DNA of 60,000 nt from Membranipora membranacea (GCA_914767715.1 OU612073.1:3350001-3410000), one strand, 5' to 3'. Counted from the first letter of the stretch, positions 24,201-36,837 are shown. The notes: a model not told the origin generated them from the sequence alone. Numbers and translations are program-made.

Positions 24201-27200
24201 AAGTAATTCTATTTTTAGTTGAATATAGTACACCGAGACTTGAAGCTGGGTAATATGATACTGAATAAGTCTGATAACGCTGTCACTATAACTAACTTCT
24301 GTCTGGGTAAACATCTTATTAACGATGATGATCTACTGAAGGATCAGAGAGGAAGTCCGGCTTATATCAGTCCTGAGGTACTCAGTGGTAAGTTACTAAG
24401 TTATATCTACTGAGCTACAGGATTGTGTTAAAAATGATATACACATAATTTAATGTACTTCTCTTTTAATGAGAATGATCACTGCTTTTTGAACCACATA
24501 ATTGCTAACACTTTGCTCAAAATTGTTGCCCTTTTGGTCTTCAATTCATTATCAACTCGTTCTTTCAGTAGATGCGATCGACCAACCGGGCGATTTAGAA
24601 AAGAGTTCTTTGGCAGGTCCCACAGTAATTTTTATTCGTAGTGATTTTGCAAGTTGATGTAATGCTAAGTGGGAGAATATTTCATCGATGAGGTTTAGAC
24701 AATAAAGTTTTAAAAAAAATTTTATACTCTAATAGTCTTCAGTGAAACTATAATTTTTTCATAGTATGTTATTCAATGGACTGTTTTACTTGCAGTGCAT
24801 AGTTTCTCACCTCAAATTTCACTGTTAGAAACTAATGATGGAATGACATGACTTTCTTTCTTCTAAGACATTATAATACTTTACACGCTTCGATTGACAG
24901 GACAGCCGTATAAGGGAAAGCCCAGTGATATATGGGCTCTAGGAGTTGTCTTGTATACAATGTTATATGGACAGTTTCCATTCTATGATCAGGTACCCCA
25001 GGAACTCTTCCGTAAAATTAAGTCTGTACAATATGAACTACCAAAGTAAGTACCTATGACCTATGACCTAAGACTAAAAACTGCGGATTTTGTTTTTCCA
25101 TATCTGGTCATGGTAACTTCATAACTTCATTATGGCCCTATTAACTATGATAGCATCAACTGAATTCCTGAGCAATAGGCTTTGCTAACTGTTACAATTT
25201 TCATAGTCACTGAGTTTGCAACTCTCAAAATGTTGGTAGTTCCTCCCTTAGTTGATGAGCAGATAACTCTTATTTGTTGGCAGTAATTGCTTAGAGCTAA
25301 ACAGGAAATGTACCTTAAATGAAATTGAATCTGTTGGAATCTATACTATGATATTTTGTAGCGATGAAAGAGTGTCGACTAAAACCAGAGAAGTGATGAA
25401 GAGACTGTTGGCTTTAAAACCGGAATCAAGATTTACTGCATCTCAACTGCTCTACACAATACAAGATCTCGTCGCCCAATGGTAAGACAAGACTGTGAAT
25501 AAAATACTGACGATTAACAGCCCAGATGGCAATAGTTGACAATAGAAGTCTGAAAGTGAACCCATCATAGGTATGCACTCAGGAGCTTGTGCTTAGCTTA
25601 TCACACCAGTTGTGACATTTTGAAGTCTCTTCCATTTTTGCTTGCAACCCGTCCTCTCCAGTTATGGCTAATGTAACTCAACGTAATTCATCAACAAAGA
25701 CTTAATGTATGGAATGTTTATAAATTATGTTTTGTAATCTCACCAAATAGCTAGGTCCAGGTTGATTCTAGTTAAGTGCTCAGACATTGCACAGGTATAT
25801 GGTAATAGCATTGCATTATCAACCACATATTCAGCAACAGAAAAGGAACGTGGTTGATAATGAAATGCTACCACCATCGATTCGGGCAATGTTTGAGTGC
25901 TTGATCCAAATAGGTTGATCTAGTTTGTCTGCATTTAGAGGTGCTCGCCTCGTACCTAGAGAGGCTTATTATTAGGAGAATGGGCAACTCGAAACGCCTG
26001 CAAACTGGAATCAAATTCATCTGTTAAATACCTAAGTTCTGAGTTCTAAGTATGCTGTTATCTGTTGTTTCAAGGCACAAGCCTCGGACGCCTAATGAGG
26101 ACCAGATCGTACCACAGATGGATGATATTGTAGTACCGGGGATCACCCCGGCTCTTATCGTTACAAACCACGAAAGGCCTTCAGTCATACAAAGGCATAA
26201 CTCTCAACATATCAGCGAGATTGAGAGATTCCTTAGGAATGTGGACAAAGAAGAACATGCATCTTCCCTCAATGAAAGTGTTGGTACGTTTCGCAATTGA
26301 ATGTAATTGTAGGCAGAAAAAAGCTAAATCCTAGAAAAAAAAATTGCTCCAGTTTGTCTGTATTTGAAGTTGCTCCACCCTTACAGCGACTTTTCTGGTG
26401 GAAGAAACAACTGCAGATGCAAGTAGACTGGAATAAATTCGGACTAGCTTACATTTGGCCCATATTTGAACATCTGGCTGGCATTACTTATTTTGTTGGA
26501 AAAATGTCCAAACCAACAGAATGATGATGATAATGATGAATTCCAGCCCTGTTAATACACAAAAGTCCCTGTGTCAGCAGAGAGTAAAACAGCAGAATAG
26601 TGCATTTACCTATGTCCTTACCTACCATCCTACCATCGGGTAGAGAGACAGACTGTTTTTATTGGGCACATCAGTGATAGAGCAAAATTATGGCAACTGT
26701 AAGAAGAGGTTATCTTTTAGGAATCTGATACTAAAAAATGATTTTGTTGTGTCTTTATCTTCATTCTGGATGTTTAACATTTTGTTTCTTCCCTTTCATT
26801 CAGTTCCTACAGCAGCTAATGATAAGTTAAGAGCGGGGATGAAGAGGAAAGCCCCTCCTATGCGGCGTATGAGTGAGGATGCTAGACCTCTGTCTAACGT
26901 TGAGATGGATATTCACAGAAACCTCATTCAAACACACTCATCACCCGAGAGACAAAGAGCTGCTCATCCAACAGCTCTGAGAACCACCATCGGCATCGAT
27001 CAGCGTAAAGTCATAGAGACACAACTCCGAAAGAGATATAATATCCGCCATGCTAGGAGGCCACAATATTCTCAGAGTGTCACTCAGTCGGAGTTGACAA
27101 GCTCCACAGTGACAGGTACCAGTCAGGTGCCCATGACACCAGTAATCTCTATCCCTTCGACACCTGCTATTGCTCCGAGTACAATCTCATTGACAGTACA

Positions 27201-27525
27201 TAGGCCTCACTCGACAACACCTGGCAGTTCAGGTATTAACTCAACCAATAGCAGCTCGCTATCTAGTCATAATGAGTCACTGCTGAGGCTGTCACCTGAT
27301 TCTAGACACCTGTTCACAAGGTCACTTTCTCAACCTGCCAATCTATTAAGACCACACACGATGACTTCCAGACAAGGAGTACCTGGCGCGCAGATGTCGC
27401 GAGACAGGGAGAGACAAATAATGCTTAGAAGATTAGCTAGTTATATGGCTGAGAGCCAAAGTTCTCATAACAGTACGCAAAGCTCTAGTTTATCCTCAAA
27501 CCATCAACCACCCTCTGTTGACTGA
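21239..27525 (+). CDS. STK40: Serine/threonine kinase 40 (SgK495) orthologue
   Basis: Ten exons join in frame to 624 aa: 21239-21278, 21550-21647, 22710-22844, 23260-23375, 23749-23869, 24219-24387, 24901-25045, 25362-25481, 26075-26283 and 26804-27525. Matches to the family run through the protein: NAKKAGKYTLG, HTEYSLLSLLKSQPGVV, ALKIL-type lysine at K46 (FFMIK), HYVIKEKKLTEKEA, IVHRDLKLGNM, TITNFCLGKHL, KDQRGSPAYISPEVLSG and LYGQFPFYDQVPQELFRKIK. HRD (175-177) is intact, but DFG is N196-F197-C198, as in vertebrate STK40, so catalytic activity is doubtful. STK40 is known as a scaffold-like (pseudo)kinase that binds the COP1 ubiquitin ligase. The conserved end APPMRRMSEDA is followed by about 200 extra Ser/Thr-rich residues absent from the roughly 435-aa vertebrate protein. 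Introns carry repeats, including an (AT)n against the exon 2 acceptor. Confidence 0.93.
21519..21544. repeat. (AT)n microsatellite abutting a splice acceptor
   Basis: About 13 AT units end 5-6 bases before the ACAG of STK40 exon 2 (exon starts 21550), replacing the usual pyrimidine tract. Confidence 0.85.
21965..22150 (+). repeat. Dispersed repeat family R1, copy 1
   Basis: ACCCTATGCCCTTGCC, CGGCTACTCTTT, GAAGAGGCAG, ACTGCATG, GACCTCC, AGTCCTG and GACCTGGCCAGGATGA blocks recur in the same order, inverted, at 36838-37015; the first half also recurs at 31935-32035. It lies in an STK40 intron. Class unknown; no terminal repeats found. Confidence 0.65.
22960..23050 (-). mobile_element. tRNA-like SINE fragment (family of 44281-44440)
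   Basis: Read on the minus strand: GAGTCGGGATTAGAGTCCCA (box B region), then GGGAAGCTTTCA, CAGCACCCTTGGGTGTAT. The copy at 44281-44440 has GGGTTCGAGTCCCA, GGGGGAGCTTTCA and CAGCACCCTCGTGTGTAT. Confidence 0.6.
25771..25905. mobile_element. Fold-back MITE family M1, copy 1
   Basis: Left end GTTAAGTGCTCAGACATTGC and an inverted right end ATCAAGCACTCAAACATTGC; the inner arms end in TTATCAACCA. AAGTGCTCAGA and the internal ATTATCAA motifs are shared with copies at 27654-27775 and 50471-50575. In an STK40 intron. Confidence 0.7.
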
Positions 27526-28497
27526 TATAAGGTATGCAGGTGTTGACTGTTATATTTTAAGATCTATCGATCTCAAAGATTGATCAAAAAGTGACTCAAA
27601 CAACCAAGGTCCTCAGGCTACATTTTAAGGTTGCCAAAAGGGGGATACAAAGTCTAAGTGCTCAGACCGCTACTATGCTAGTTAGTGGCATTACATTATC
27701 AAACACTCAATTTAAACTTTAGTGTTTGATAATGTAATGCCACTAACTTGCATTGCAGTCGTCTGGTACCTTAGACGAGGGGATACATGACAATTATGAG
27801 TAACAGTTAGTTTCATGATCTGGACGACCACACAAATTCACTCTTTTGATAAGCTCTAAACTTCTCCAGAATTTTGTACGTCCTTATCTTGTTCTTGAGT
27901 TGTTTACACCTTTAGGAGTGTTTTAAATTTTTGCTTGTAATTTTATAATATTGCTTTTAATGTTTTGAAGTGAATATCATTTTGAATAGCATGTGTATCA
28001 ATTGTGCCAATGTACAGGAGATTAAAAGCTGTTCGGATTTTTATAAGCAGACTTTGATATGACCAAAGCATATCAATAGCTGTGTGAAATTCATCAGAAT
28101 TTTGCCAGCCAATATAAAATTGTAGCTGACTGTAGGTACGGTTGTAATGTCTTGAAAAAATAATCCAAGTGTAGTGTGATTCTTCAATATCATATATTTT
28201 TTGCAAATCATGCGGTAGATATAAGTTAACCACTCGGGGGCCATTGGCATTATCACATTAAATTATGTCAGTATGTAAAAAAATGTCTTAATATATTTGA
28301 CAATACATGTATAGAGAGAGAAGGCTTCACAAGGAACTGAGCTCGAAACATGTGACTTAATGGCTGCCTGGGGTGAGTGGGTGGGTAAGGGTGCCCCCAC
28401 CCCAGACATGCTTGAATAGGATGAAAACAGATGATGAACTATCGCTTACTTTCCTTTTAACTTGACTCAGTTTAATTGAGGAGTTTCCTCTGTTGTT
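27526..28497. other. Convergent spacer between STK40 and the first kinase gene
   Basis: 3' ends of two genes meet here. It contains the M1 fold-back element at 27654-27775. No exon was recognised; polyadenylation sites must lie here but I cannot assign them with confidence. Confidence 0.5.
27654..27775. mobile_element. Fold-back MITE family M1, copy 2
   Basis: Near-perfect hairpin: the inner 27-bp arms run from GTTAGTGGCATTAC to CAAACACT, pair exactly, and are separated by a short AT-rich loop. The outer arms CTAAGTGCTCAGACCGC and CTAAGGTACCAGACGAC (inverted) are more diverged. Confidence 0.8.
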
Positions 28498-31400
28498 TCA
28501 TTGTCGCCTGACCCAGGGATATTCCAGCAGTTCATCAACTGTTGGGCGCCTAGCATGTTCAACAAACAGCTTCTCTATGAAGGTCTTTACTTCCGGGAAT
28601 CCATCGATATCTTTTGTGAACTCTGTGATATCGTCCATGCCATCTTCTGATGCTAGTAACATGAGCGTTGCCAAAGCTTTTCTGGGTGAATGCAAAGCTA
28701 TCGGTGGGCTCATGGTCAGCATCTCAACAACAGCAGCTCCAACACTCCTAAAAGTGTAAATGAGATTATAAATCACAATTTCACTAGCTAGCTATGCTAG
28801 AGTGTCCCCCTTTATTTGCTCATGATTAGAAGATTGATTAATTTTTAAAAAGGCCAACATCAAAACAAAATGCAGGAATTGTTTCACATTTTAACATTGA
28901 ACCTCTCTTGTTATAAGACAGAACCTACCAGATATCTGCACTCTTCTCGTAGCTGGCAGGTGGATTTCCGACGACTTCTGGAGCCATCCAGTACACACCA
29001 GTTTCATGCTTTTCATGTCTCATGCCGTCATTGCAGAAAGCTGACAGGACTTTACTGAGGCCTCCATCGGCTAACTTGATGTTATTTGTATCAGCAGCTC
29101 CCTTTAGAATGTTACTGCCTATCAACAAAGATGATTTATTGGTGTGACAACATGAGGGGGTCGTTGGACTGGTTGCAAGAGTTTACGGGGCTCAAATTGA
29201 GTGAATTGCTGAGAAAAACTCATCTTGTATGAACTATCAGCCATTCACTGCAGCTCCATGGATCGATCTGATGCTATTTTGAATGCTCTTAGAGCCATGA
29301 AACTACTTCCCGGTTAGCACTGAGCTCAAAGGTTCAGTTTGCACTGAGCTGTGTACGCTACAGTGGGCTGTCGTAGCTGAGTGGTTAGGGTCTTTGATAT
29401 TGGCCGGCGTGGTTGGAGTTAAAGTCTAGTTAGCGGCAGATTTTTTTGATGGGTGTTCTCAGGTCTAACCTTGGGAATAGATGCACATTTCGAAGGCGAG
29501 CCAAGAGATGACAACTCAGCTTGATCTAGGCCGACCTCAAAATTCACATGGAGACATGGTGATTGAGAGGGTAATATTGTAACATTTGTTCTACATTTTA
29601 AATCGAATGGGTTGATGAAACATGCATATATGCATGTTTCTTCAACCCATTCAATTTAAAATGTAGAACAAAGCTCTATTCTTCCGAATCGTAAGTAATC
29701 AACATCACTCAGATTCTAATGACGGGCTGTTTCCATTTTTGAAGAAGTTTTTAAAACACATGTTTTTGAAATTCAGAGGAATTGGCCTTTGCAAAATAAC
29801 AGAGTGGATTTTTTCTCTTAATGATTTAGGGAAATTATTTTGTCTTTGAAAATAGTTTACCCATCCAGCACAGGGAGCTTGTTATCGAAAGACAAACACC
29901 TTCTTGATAAATGAAGTTGAGAATAGTATGCTTACATTTAATATCGCAGTGAACAATCTCTTGTCCATGGAGATAGGATAATCCCTCCAGAACTTGCTGA
30001 ATGTATTCGCGAGTCTTCGGTACAGGAAATGGACCATTTTGTAGGTCATCCTTAAGAGATCCAGCGGGTGAATAGTCAGAGCATACAAGGAGCTTTCCTG
30101 TAAGTTTGAAGACTTCCTGTATTTTGTTGACTTTTTCGTGCTCAAGAGCTTTGATTTTGTTTATCACATCATTCCAATCTTCGTCTACCTTTAATTATCG
30201 AAACAAAAGAACTCTGTGTTTGGTTACCGTTTGGATGTGTGTTGATTAGTGGTTCATCAATGTGATTACTAGCCATTGGTTAGTATTGACACTTTATCTT
30301 TTAACATAATGACATTGAATTTAATAGGATCGCAAGTACACAAGTATACATTTTAAAGGCCGCCTAAAGGATCATATCCCACTATTAGTAATAGTTATCA
30401 AGCACTTAGAGTTCTGTGGCTAGCTTCAGATTAGACTCTGGCCTCGTTTCAGGCGACATACAATGAGAGGGGTTACACAACCATCTCATAAACCCCAAAG
30501 GTATCTTACCTTGAATGCACCTTCTATCAATCTAACGGCAACATCATCTCCTGATTTCTCGTTCTTACATAATGTGACCTCTCCAAAACATCCGCGACGC
30601 AGACTCTTTACCTCTTTCCAATCAGCCAGGTCTACACATTAAATTGACAGGTAAAACTTTAGAGAAATTCTTAAAGAATATTGCCTCCCCCCCCCCCCCC
30701 ACAGAATATTCAAGTATCAGTAATTGCCGAGAGGTTAACCATTCCTTTGATGATTGGTGATTTCTCTCCATAGCAGCCATAGAAGTATTAAAGGCTTTAA
30801 CATGTACGCCAAACATTCGCTCTGTCAACAGGTAGTTTCCAATTTTTTGTAAGTCAAATAAAGAAACTGTAAGTGTACCTGTCTCACTAGCATATACTAC
30901 GGCTACCTCAGCTGGCGGTTCTGATGAGTCCAATTCGGCTCCTGTAACACAAAAATGTAGCAAATTGTTCATTTGAAGGCTTTTCTCATTCGTACACAGC
31001 CTGGGTTATTAACTGGCTATTGAGAAGACGCTCTGTCTCTGCATGGTCATTAGCAAAAGCAAATAGAAAAGACCATCGTGATTATTCAATCCCCAATCTT
31101 CACTCTTCACAAATGGGTTTCAATGAGAAGGGTAGATTCCCTATGCTCATATCTGTGATGCTGAACTTGGGGTATACGCTATATATGCTAAAGAAAAACA
31201 TTTAGGCTGCGTTAGCTTTTTGCAATGAGAAACAGTATTCTTTGTTTACGCTATAGACAAAATGTCTTGTGTGAAGTATTTTATGATCTATATAATATAA
31301 ATTCTAGCTCATCTTTTGGTAACAAGGGCATGCTGTGGAGATTGGGAGTTTCCTATATCTTACCGCCCTGTGGCGCTGCTGCTGCACCACCAGTTACATC

Positions 31401-33108
31401 TGCAATCTGCAGTAGGCCTGGCTCTCTCTGGTCTGTAAAAAAATATTGGTCATCATCTGGATTGTGACTTCGTGACTTAGAGCAATGAAACAAATACATT
31501 TTAAATTTTCAAATCTCAGTCACACAAAGGTATAAACAATAAACATTGTATAGTCTTTATGACAAGGTTCTTTCATTGTGTGGGGGAGGAGGATGAGGGA
31601 CAAACAGAAAATTAAGTATACTTATGGGGCCACTTATAATACCTGTCCTGCCTTGGCTATCTTTGCCTATCACAGAAAAAGGTACACCCAAGGGTGGTTG
31701 GAGTGGCAGCAATCAATCCTATAATCCTTACCAATTGGGAAAAAAAAGCAAGCAAATCAATTTTGACATCTCACCAACCCCAAAACTAATTTGGTGATTC
31801 GCTAATCAAGCAATCCAGCTATTCACTCATAAACTTTCCAAACCGTTGCACCACTGTAACACTTGTTTTATCTCTCTTTACACTTGGTCTTGTTTGACAG
31901 CCCTGTCTAAACGGGCCCACTTAATCGCTGGTCGATCGTGTCGGGTGGTGACCCTATACCCTTGAGGGCATACTCTTTTTTCGAAGAGGCGGAGGGGGAT
32001 CTTTAAACAGGATACATATTTGGGGTTCTCGAAGCTTAATAGCATATTGCGAAGAGTTGATAGTGTTTAAATATTGTATAAATCTGTCAGATGACGTGTA
32101 TAGTATTCTCTACATTATATATTTATTATTATATAATATATATAAATCCTGTTCAAGTACCAAAATCCGCCTTTTTTTTGACAGTGTACATTTGGGTTCT
32201 GAGAAAATTCTACTTACTTATACACTTATTTCCCCCAAATTCCAGACAAACCACTGGTTGAAGGTCATTTGTGAGGCAATTGCTACAATGTTTCTTTGGT
32301 TTTATTGATTTTATTGTTAAATCCATACCATATTAGAAATGTAAGTGCTTTTTTAACTGAGAAGAGGAGGTATGTTGATCAGTCAACTTCGAAAATTATA
32401 TTGTGAAATAGTTAAGCCTTACTGACGCAAACTTAATTTCACCAACATCTTAATGTTTCAAAACTCACCAATTGCAAGATTAATTCCTGGCCTAGCCAAT
32501 GCAGCAATTACTTGCCCCTGAGCCTGCAACATGGCGCCTTGGGTCTCGATCATAGTCAGGGCCATCTGGTTCATAGAGGCCTGTAAAGCAACGTTCTGAT
32601 TCTCCAATCTATCAATGTCGCGCCTGTTGTTCTCTCTATGGATTCTTTCCTCTGCGAGTTTGATGTACTGATCTGCGTTCACTTGCTGCTGCTGTTCCTT
32701 GTGAGCGCCATAATCACGCTGAAGATCCTGTCGCTGCTCTGCCTCCTCATTAAGTTTTTCTCCCAGGCCGTTCAAGTTCGTTTTTGCGACCTCAAAATTA
32801 ACTTCAAGCTTGTGTCTTTCATCTCTCTCTGTATCGAGCTGATTGGACATACTTCCTACTGCTCCTTGAAGCCTGATTCTCTCATTTTCTTCTGTGGCCA
32901 GTTTGTAACTTAAATTTGTTCTTTCTGTTCTTTCCTGATTAAGCTGGGTATTGAGGCCACTCACTGCTAGTTGAAGTGTATTACTGTTCTGTCGTTCCTG
33001 CTCTAGATTTTGGTTGAGTGCCTCCCTTGCTCTTCTCTCTCCAATTATTTGATTTTGAAGCTCAGATCTAACATCCCTGACACTCCCCTTTGAGGCACCA
33101 CCACCCAT
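28498..33108 (-). CDS. Gene A: coiled-coil MAP3K-like (pseudo)kinase
   Basis: Seven exons join in frame to 528 aa: 33108-32469, 31432-31364, 30941-30879, 30631-30510, 30188-29936, 29118-28929 and 28747-28498. Residues 1-213 are one Glu/Arg/Gln-rich coiled-coil exon starting MGGGASKG, a good N-myristoylation signal. An Ala/Pro linker follows, then a kinase domain from about 258. Motifs resemble STE11/MEKK kinases (YIQQVLEGLSYLHGQEIVH, GVYWMAPEVVG) but several catalytic positions have changed: the Gly-loop is LRRGCFGEV, the VAIK lysine is R291, HRD is H378-C379-D380, and DFG is D400-G401-G402. D380, N385, D400 and APE are kept. Without the lysine I predict weak or no phosphotransfer. A 5'UTR exon ending at 34044 (CACTG|GTAAGTG) is likely. 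Closest relative: gene B, downstream in this list. Function unknown. Confidence 0.82.
29360..29450 (+). mobile_element. tRNA-like sequence (SINE head), degraded
   Basis: TAGCTGAGTGGTTAGGG fits a Pol III box A; GGAGTTAAAGTCTAG is a weak box B about 35 nt later. The arms do not fold into a tRNA. It lies in an intron of gene A. Confidence 0.4.
29585..29672. mobile_element. Near-perfect 88-bp hairpin element
   Basis: The arms run TTTGTTCTACATTTTAAAT to the centre CATATATG and back, 44 bp each with only a few mismatches and essentially no loop. Likely a solo fold-back MITE in an intron of gene A; no second copy was seen here. Confidence 0.75.
31935..32035 (+). repeat. Dispersed repeat family R1, copy 2 (partial)
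   Basis: GGTGACCCTATACCCTTGAG, GGGCATACTCTTTTTTCGAA and GAGGCGGAGGGGGATCTTT match the first half of the copies at 21965-22150 and 36838-37015. In an intron of gene A. Confidence 0.6.
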
Positions 33109-35563
33109 ACTGTTGTCGTGAACTATAAACTACAAGTAAAGTAAATTCAGTCATCATATCACACAGCAAAAATACCTTTCATTGTTTTTCGATCTCATGT
33201 TAACTTGGAAATTTTCTATCTGAATAAGACAGTGGTACTGGTGCCAAAATCCAACAAAGATATACTCAATGTAATTCATTTACTCATGCCACTCATATTT
33301 TTCTGATTATCACTGTCAAAAAATCTCAATTAGATGTAATATCCCGCCAATTTCCCCCACATAGGCCTAGTAGCCCAAGTGGTTAAGACTATGGCAGCTT
33401 GAGTCTGACCAACACCACCACTACTATGCTTGATGAGTCAAGTGCTTAATCAAATAGCAAGTAGCCTTGATCCATTTGAACCACTTTTGTTGGTGGCTTT
33501 GGTCTACAGTACCCCAGCCAATGTGCTGGCTCTCATCACCTCAATCATACAGAGCCAACGCGCTGCTTGCAGTGCCCTCCTGACTATCACATTACAGGCC
33601 CACTTGGTTCTGTCTGTTTCACACAGTTTATAAGTAATGTATATGATACTACATATTATTACTTTATTGTCAAACCTGTTGTTAACTTACCTGAAGGGTT
33701 TTGGTCAGACCTAAACCATCACCAAAAATACAAAGACAAATATTATGGGCAGCCACAGTGGCGAATTTGATCACACCATACATACATGCCATATGATTTT
33801 TCACTTTGTGACTCAGCCAACAAAGCAGCCATAATTGCAGGCATTGGGTCATTTTTGTATAAAACAATTGGCGATCTTGGTCAACCAGACAATATCATTG
33901 TTTACAGAAAATCTCGCTCGGCTTTTACTGAAACAAAAATTTCCCCCACAAGACGAAAGGTCATAAATATCATGTCAAGTAGCATTCATATGTTGTGATG
34001 GCAATAAGTATAAAAATTAAAAGGTGCGGAGTCAAACACTTACCAGTGAGGATGGCTGAATATTCAGCTGTTGATAGCTAGCCCTGGTTCAGCATAAAAG
34101 ACGCACAGCAGTTTTCCTTACTTGATTGAGGGCAAGGTTGGATGCTTTTTTTGTCAAAATAGATACAAATTGTCCTGTTAGACCAGAAATATGTAAGCTA
34201 GCCTTCTGCGAGCACAAGCAAATGAATTTTATCACATAGCTAATATCCAAGGTATCCATGGGCCTATGTGTGTTATATCTTATGACAATGCGCACCATTT
34301 GTGATAACGGAAACGATATTTTGTAATTCCCCTGATACGTAAGGCTAGTTTAGGGGAATTTGGCCGTTATCTTTGGGATTCACCCTTTCTCACCCTGATC
34401 AATGAAGAGGGAGTTCATTGCCCTGATAACTAAGGTTTTTATCTCTCAACAAAGGCTGTTTAGGGGTGTGTTAACAATTAACAATGTGCTCGATAGAAAC
34501 AGCTTTCACTCTTAGTTTCTTTATCTAGAGTTCTGATTGTTTTATTATCATGATTATAGTCATGTATTTCAACAATAAAGTAAAACTGATCTTTTCGGCT
34601 TTAAAGTGTAACCTTAGAAAAATTTCCTATTCGAATGCAAGAAATTGAACATATATCCGAGGAATTACCCTCTCATATGCAAGGGTCCCCTACCTGGTGC
34701 TCATGTAATCAACCGATGTCAGTCCGAGAGATGCAACTAACCACAGTAGAGGAGATGCTGATCCTTATGCATCATGATATAGGAATATTAATGGAAAACA
34801 GATTAGATTACCACCTCATATGCAAGGGTCCCCTACCTGGTGCTCTGTCATCAACCGATCTCGGTCTGAGAGATGCAACTAAACACAGTAGAGGAGATGC
34901 TGACCCTAATACATCATAATATAGGAATTTCAATGGAAAACAGATTAGCCTGCCTGCCTGCCTTGACTAAATCCTTTACCAGGGTACCCGATTGGGTCCT
35001 TTTTTACACCACTGTTACAACTATGAGAAATATTTATAGAAAGAATATATTCATTGATTTAGGTCATAGTTTTTACATTAGACTGAGAGTGTGAGGAAAA
35101 ACACTGTTTAAAGGATGATTCAAATGTAATCTAAGGAGTCACATGGGGAAGAGGACTTGTAGCAAATAATTATTTGTTGCTAATATACAATGACTATGTT
35201 TGATTATCAATTGTTTGATAAATTTCTATCTTTATCAATGTTGCTCACTTTATTATCAAGCCTTGTAATTGGGTCAATGCAAAATAATCGGTACACTAAC
35301 TAAGACAGTGGACTGAAGCGAGAATAAGAAAATGGCACACCTGGGACAACCTTCAAACTATAAAATGAGAAATAACCAGCAGTAACTTTAATTCTTGCTA
35401 GTTAAAACTGGGGCTAGCCAAAATTGAGTCACCCAAGAACTCAAGCTAATATTTGATCCTATAGGGTTGTTTTACTCTTCCTCACAACTTTGTAAACATA
35501 AACAATGACCAGCATTATGACACAGGATAACAATTGTGAGGAGATGCACACACACAAACTTAC
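33109..35563. other. Spacer between coil exon C and coil exon A, with a predicted 5'UTR exon
   Basis: No kinase exons were found here on the minus strand, although coil exon C ends in a donor at 35563. A strong donor CACTG|GTAAGTG at 34044/34043 with an acceptor before 33129 (CTTGTAG) suggests a private 5'UTR exon and promoter for gene A. It also holds a tRNA-like segment near 33367 and a 143-bp tandem duplication (34672-34950). Confidence 0.5.
34672..34950. repeat. Tandem duplication, period 143 bp
   Basis: CTCATATGCAAGGGTCCCC starts at 34672 and again at 34815; both units continue through GAGAGATGCAACTAA, AGTAGAGGAGATGCTGA and ATGGAAAACAGATTA with few changes. A plus-strand reading frame spans both copies but has no other support. 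Confidence 0.85.
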
Positions 35564-36089
35564 CATAAATAGAGTTGAGGGCATTGATGACTTGGCTCTG
35601 AGCGTTCAGCATCCTGTTTTGACTTTTAAGCACCGAGATCTGCAGCCGGCCGAGATCTTCTTCCAGAGTTTGAACTTTCTCATTAAGTTTTCCATTCTCC
35701 TCCTCCAAATGCTCAATCTGCACTTTCTTTGCTGCAAGTTCCAACTCACATTCACTGATCTTTTTCATCGCCTGTTCATAGTTGGTTTCACTTTGTTTCC
35801 TTGCACTTTTCTCTTGTTCCAAAGAACTTTGCTTATTGCGTAGCTGTATTTGGAGGTCGTTTGTCTTTACTCTCTCTAGATCCAAATCTTTTTGTTTAGT
35901 GCTCAGCTGGGTCCTCAAGCTTCGGGTTGTTGCCTCCTCTGAGTGAAATCTATTCCAGCCTGCTTTTGCTTCTGCTAAGCGTTTGTTGAGATCCTGGTCG
36001 TTCTCAACAAGGACATTTTCTCCATCGCCAATAGATATCGTTATCGAACCGCCAGACACTCTCATACCTCCATATAATCTCATTGCCAT
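35564..36089 (-). CDS. Coil exon C: type-II coiled-coil first exon
   Basis: ATG at 36089 opens 175 codons ending NALNSIY with a phase-1 donor (TATG|GTAAGTTTG). Residues about 30-165 are a continuous heptad-rich coiled coil (TQLSTKQKDLDLER, EELEEENGKLNEKVQTLEED-like). The N-terminus MAMRLYGGMRV lacks a myristoylation glycine. It is clearly homologous to coil exon D at 47145-47904. No kinase or other downstream exon of its own lies before gene A, so it most likely splices to gene A exon 2 at 31432, which has the right phase (giving ...NSIY-D-QREPG). A 5'UTR exon ending at 36501 (TAGGA|GTAAGT) with an acceptor before 36095 is predicted. The separate-gene alternative cannot be excluded. Confidence 0.7.
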
Positions 36090-36837
36090 ATTGCACTACA
36101 AATTTAAATTTAAAAAAAGTTGTTTGAATATTTTGTGATGCAACCATAGTATGTTCCCGTCACCTCAGTTGCAGGAGCATTGAAAGACTTCTGTTTGAGA
36201 AACAAAGTTAATTCAATGTTCTGATATAATCCCTACCTCTTTTATGTATATTGTTACACCGGGTTGAAATGTAAGATGATGTTGAGCTGGTTTGCATAAT
36301 GAAACGATGCAGTATAATGGAATTAGATTCTATTTAGACATCATGATTATATGTATGCTATCTTAAATGATGATTAGACCAATCAAATAGTTAGCACCAA
36401 CCTTATGATATGAAGGGAAGCTGATATACAGGGATATGGTGTTGCATGTAAAATGATTCTTTTGAGAGACTGGCTGTTGAGTTGTGGAAGACAAACTTAC
36501 TCCTACCATTGGCGAACTTTTCCTGACAAAACTTAAAACTAAACAGCAATTATTATTATTCCCACTACCATTTACTTGTACATTAGTTGCTTTTATCACC
36601 ATTGAAATTACAGGCATAGCGTCACTTTGTCTTGCAATCATTACCAGGTGTATAAAAATAATAATGGTGCTTAGGAAGTTGACTTATCGAGCTATTGAGT
36701 ATTTCAATAATCAAGAAATGCTCAGATATCGATGATACAGCTGTGTATTTTAGAATATTGTGATTGAGCTGAATAGAAAGACAGCTCTTAGACACTATCG
36801 GTCACCATACTTTAAACCACTCAGCGCATTTGGTACT

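Noticed and set aside
33361-33440. tRNA-like segment TAGCCCAAGTGGTTAAG
   Set aside because: Box A is plausible but no box B or stems could be found; too weak to list as an element.
34635-35094. Plus-strand frames spanning the 143-bp tandem duplication
   Set aside because: Openness follows from the duplication; no codon bias, start context or homology.
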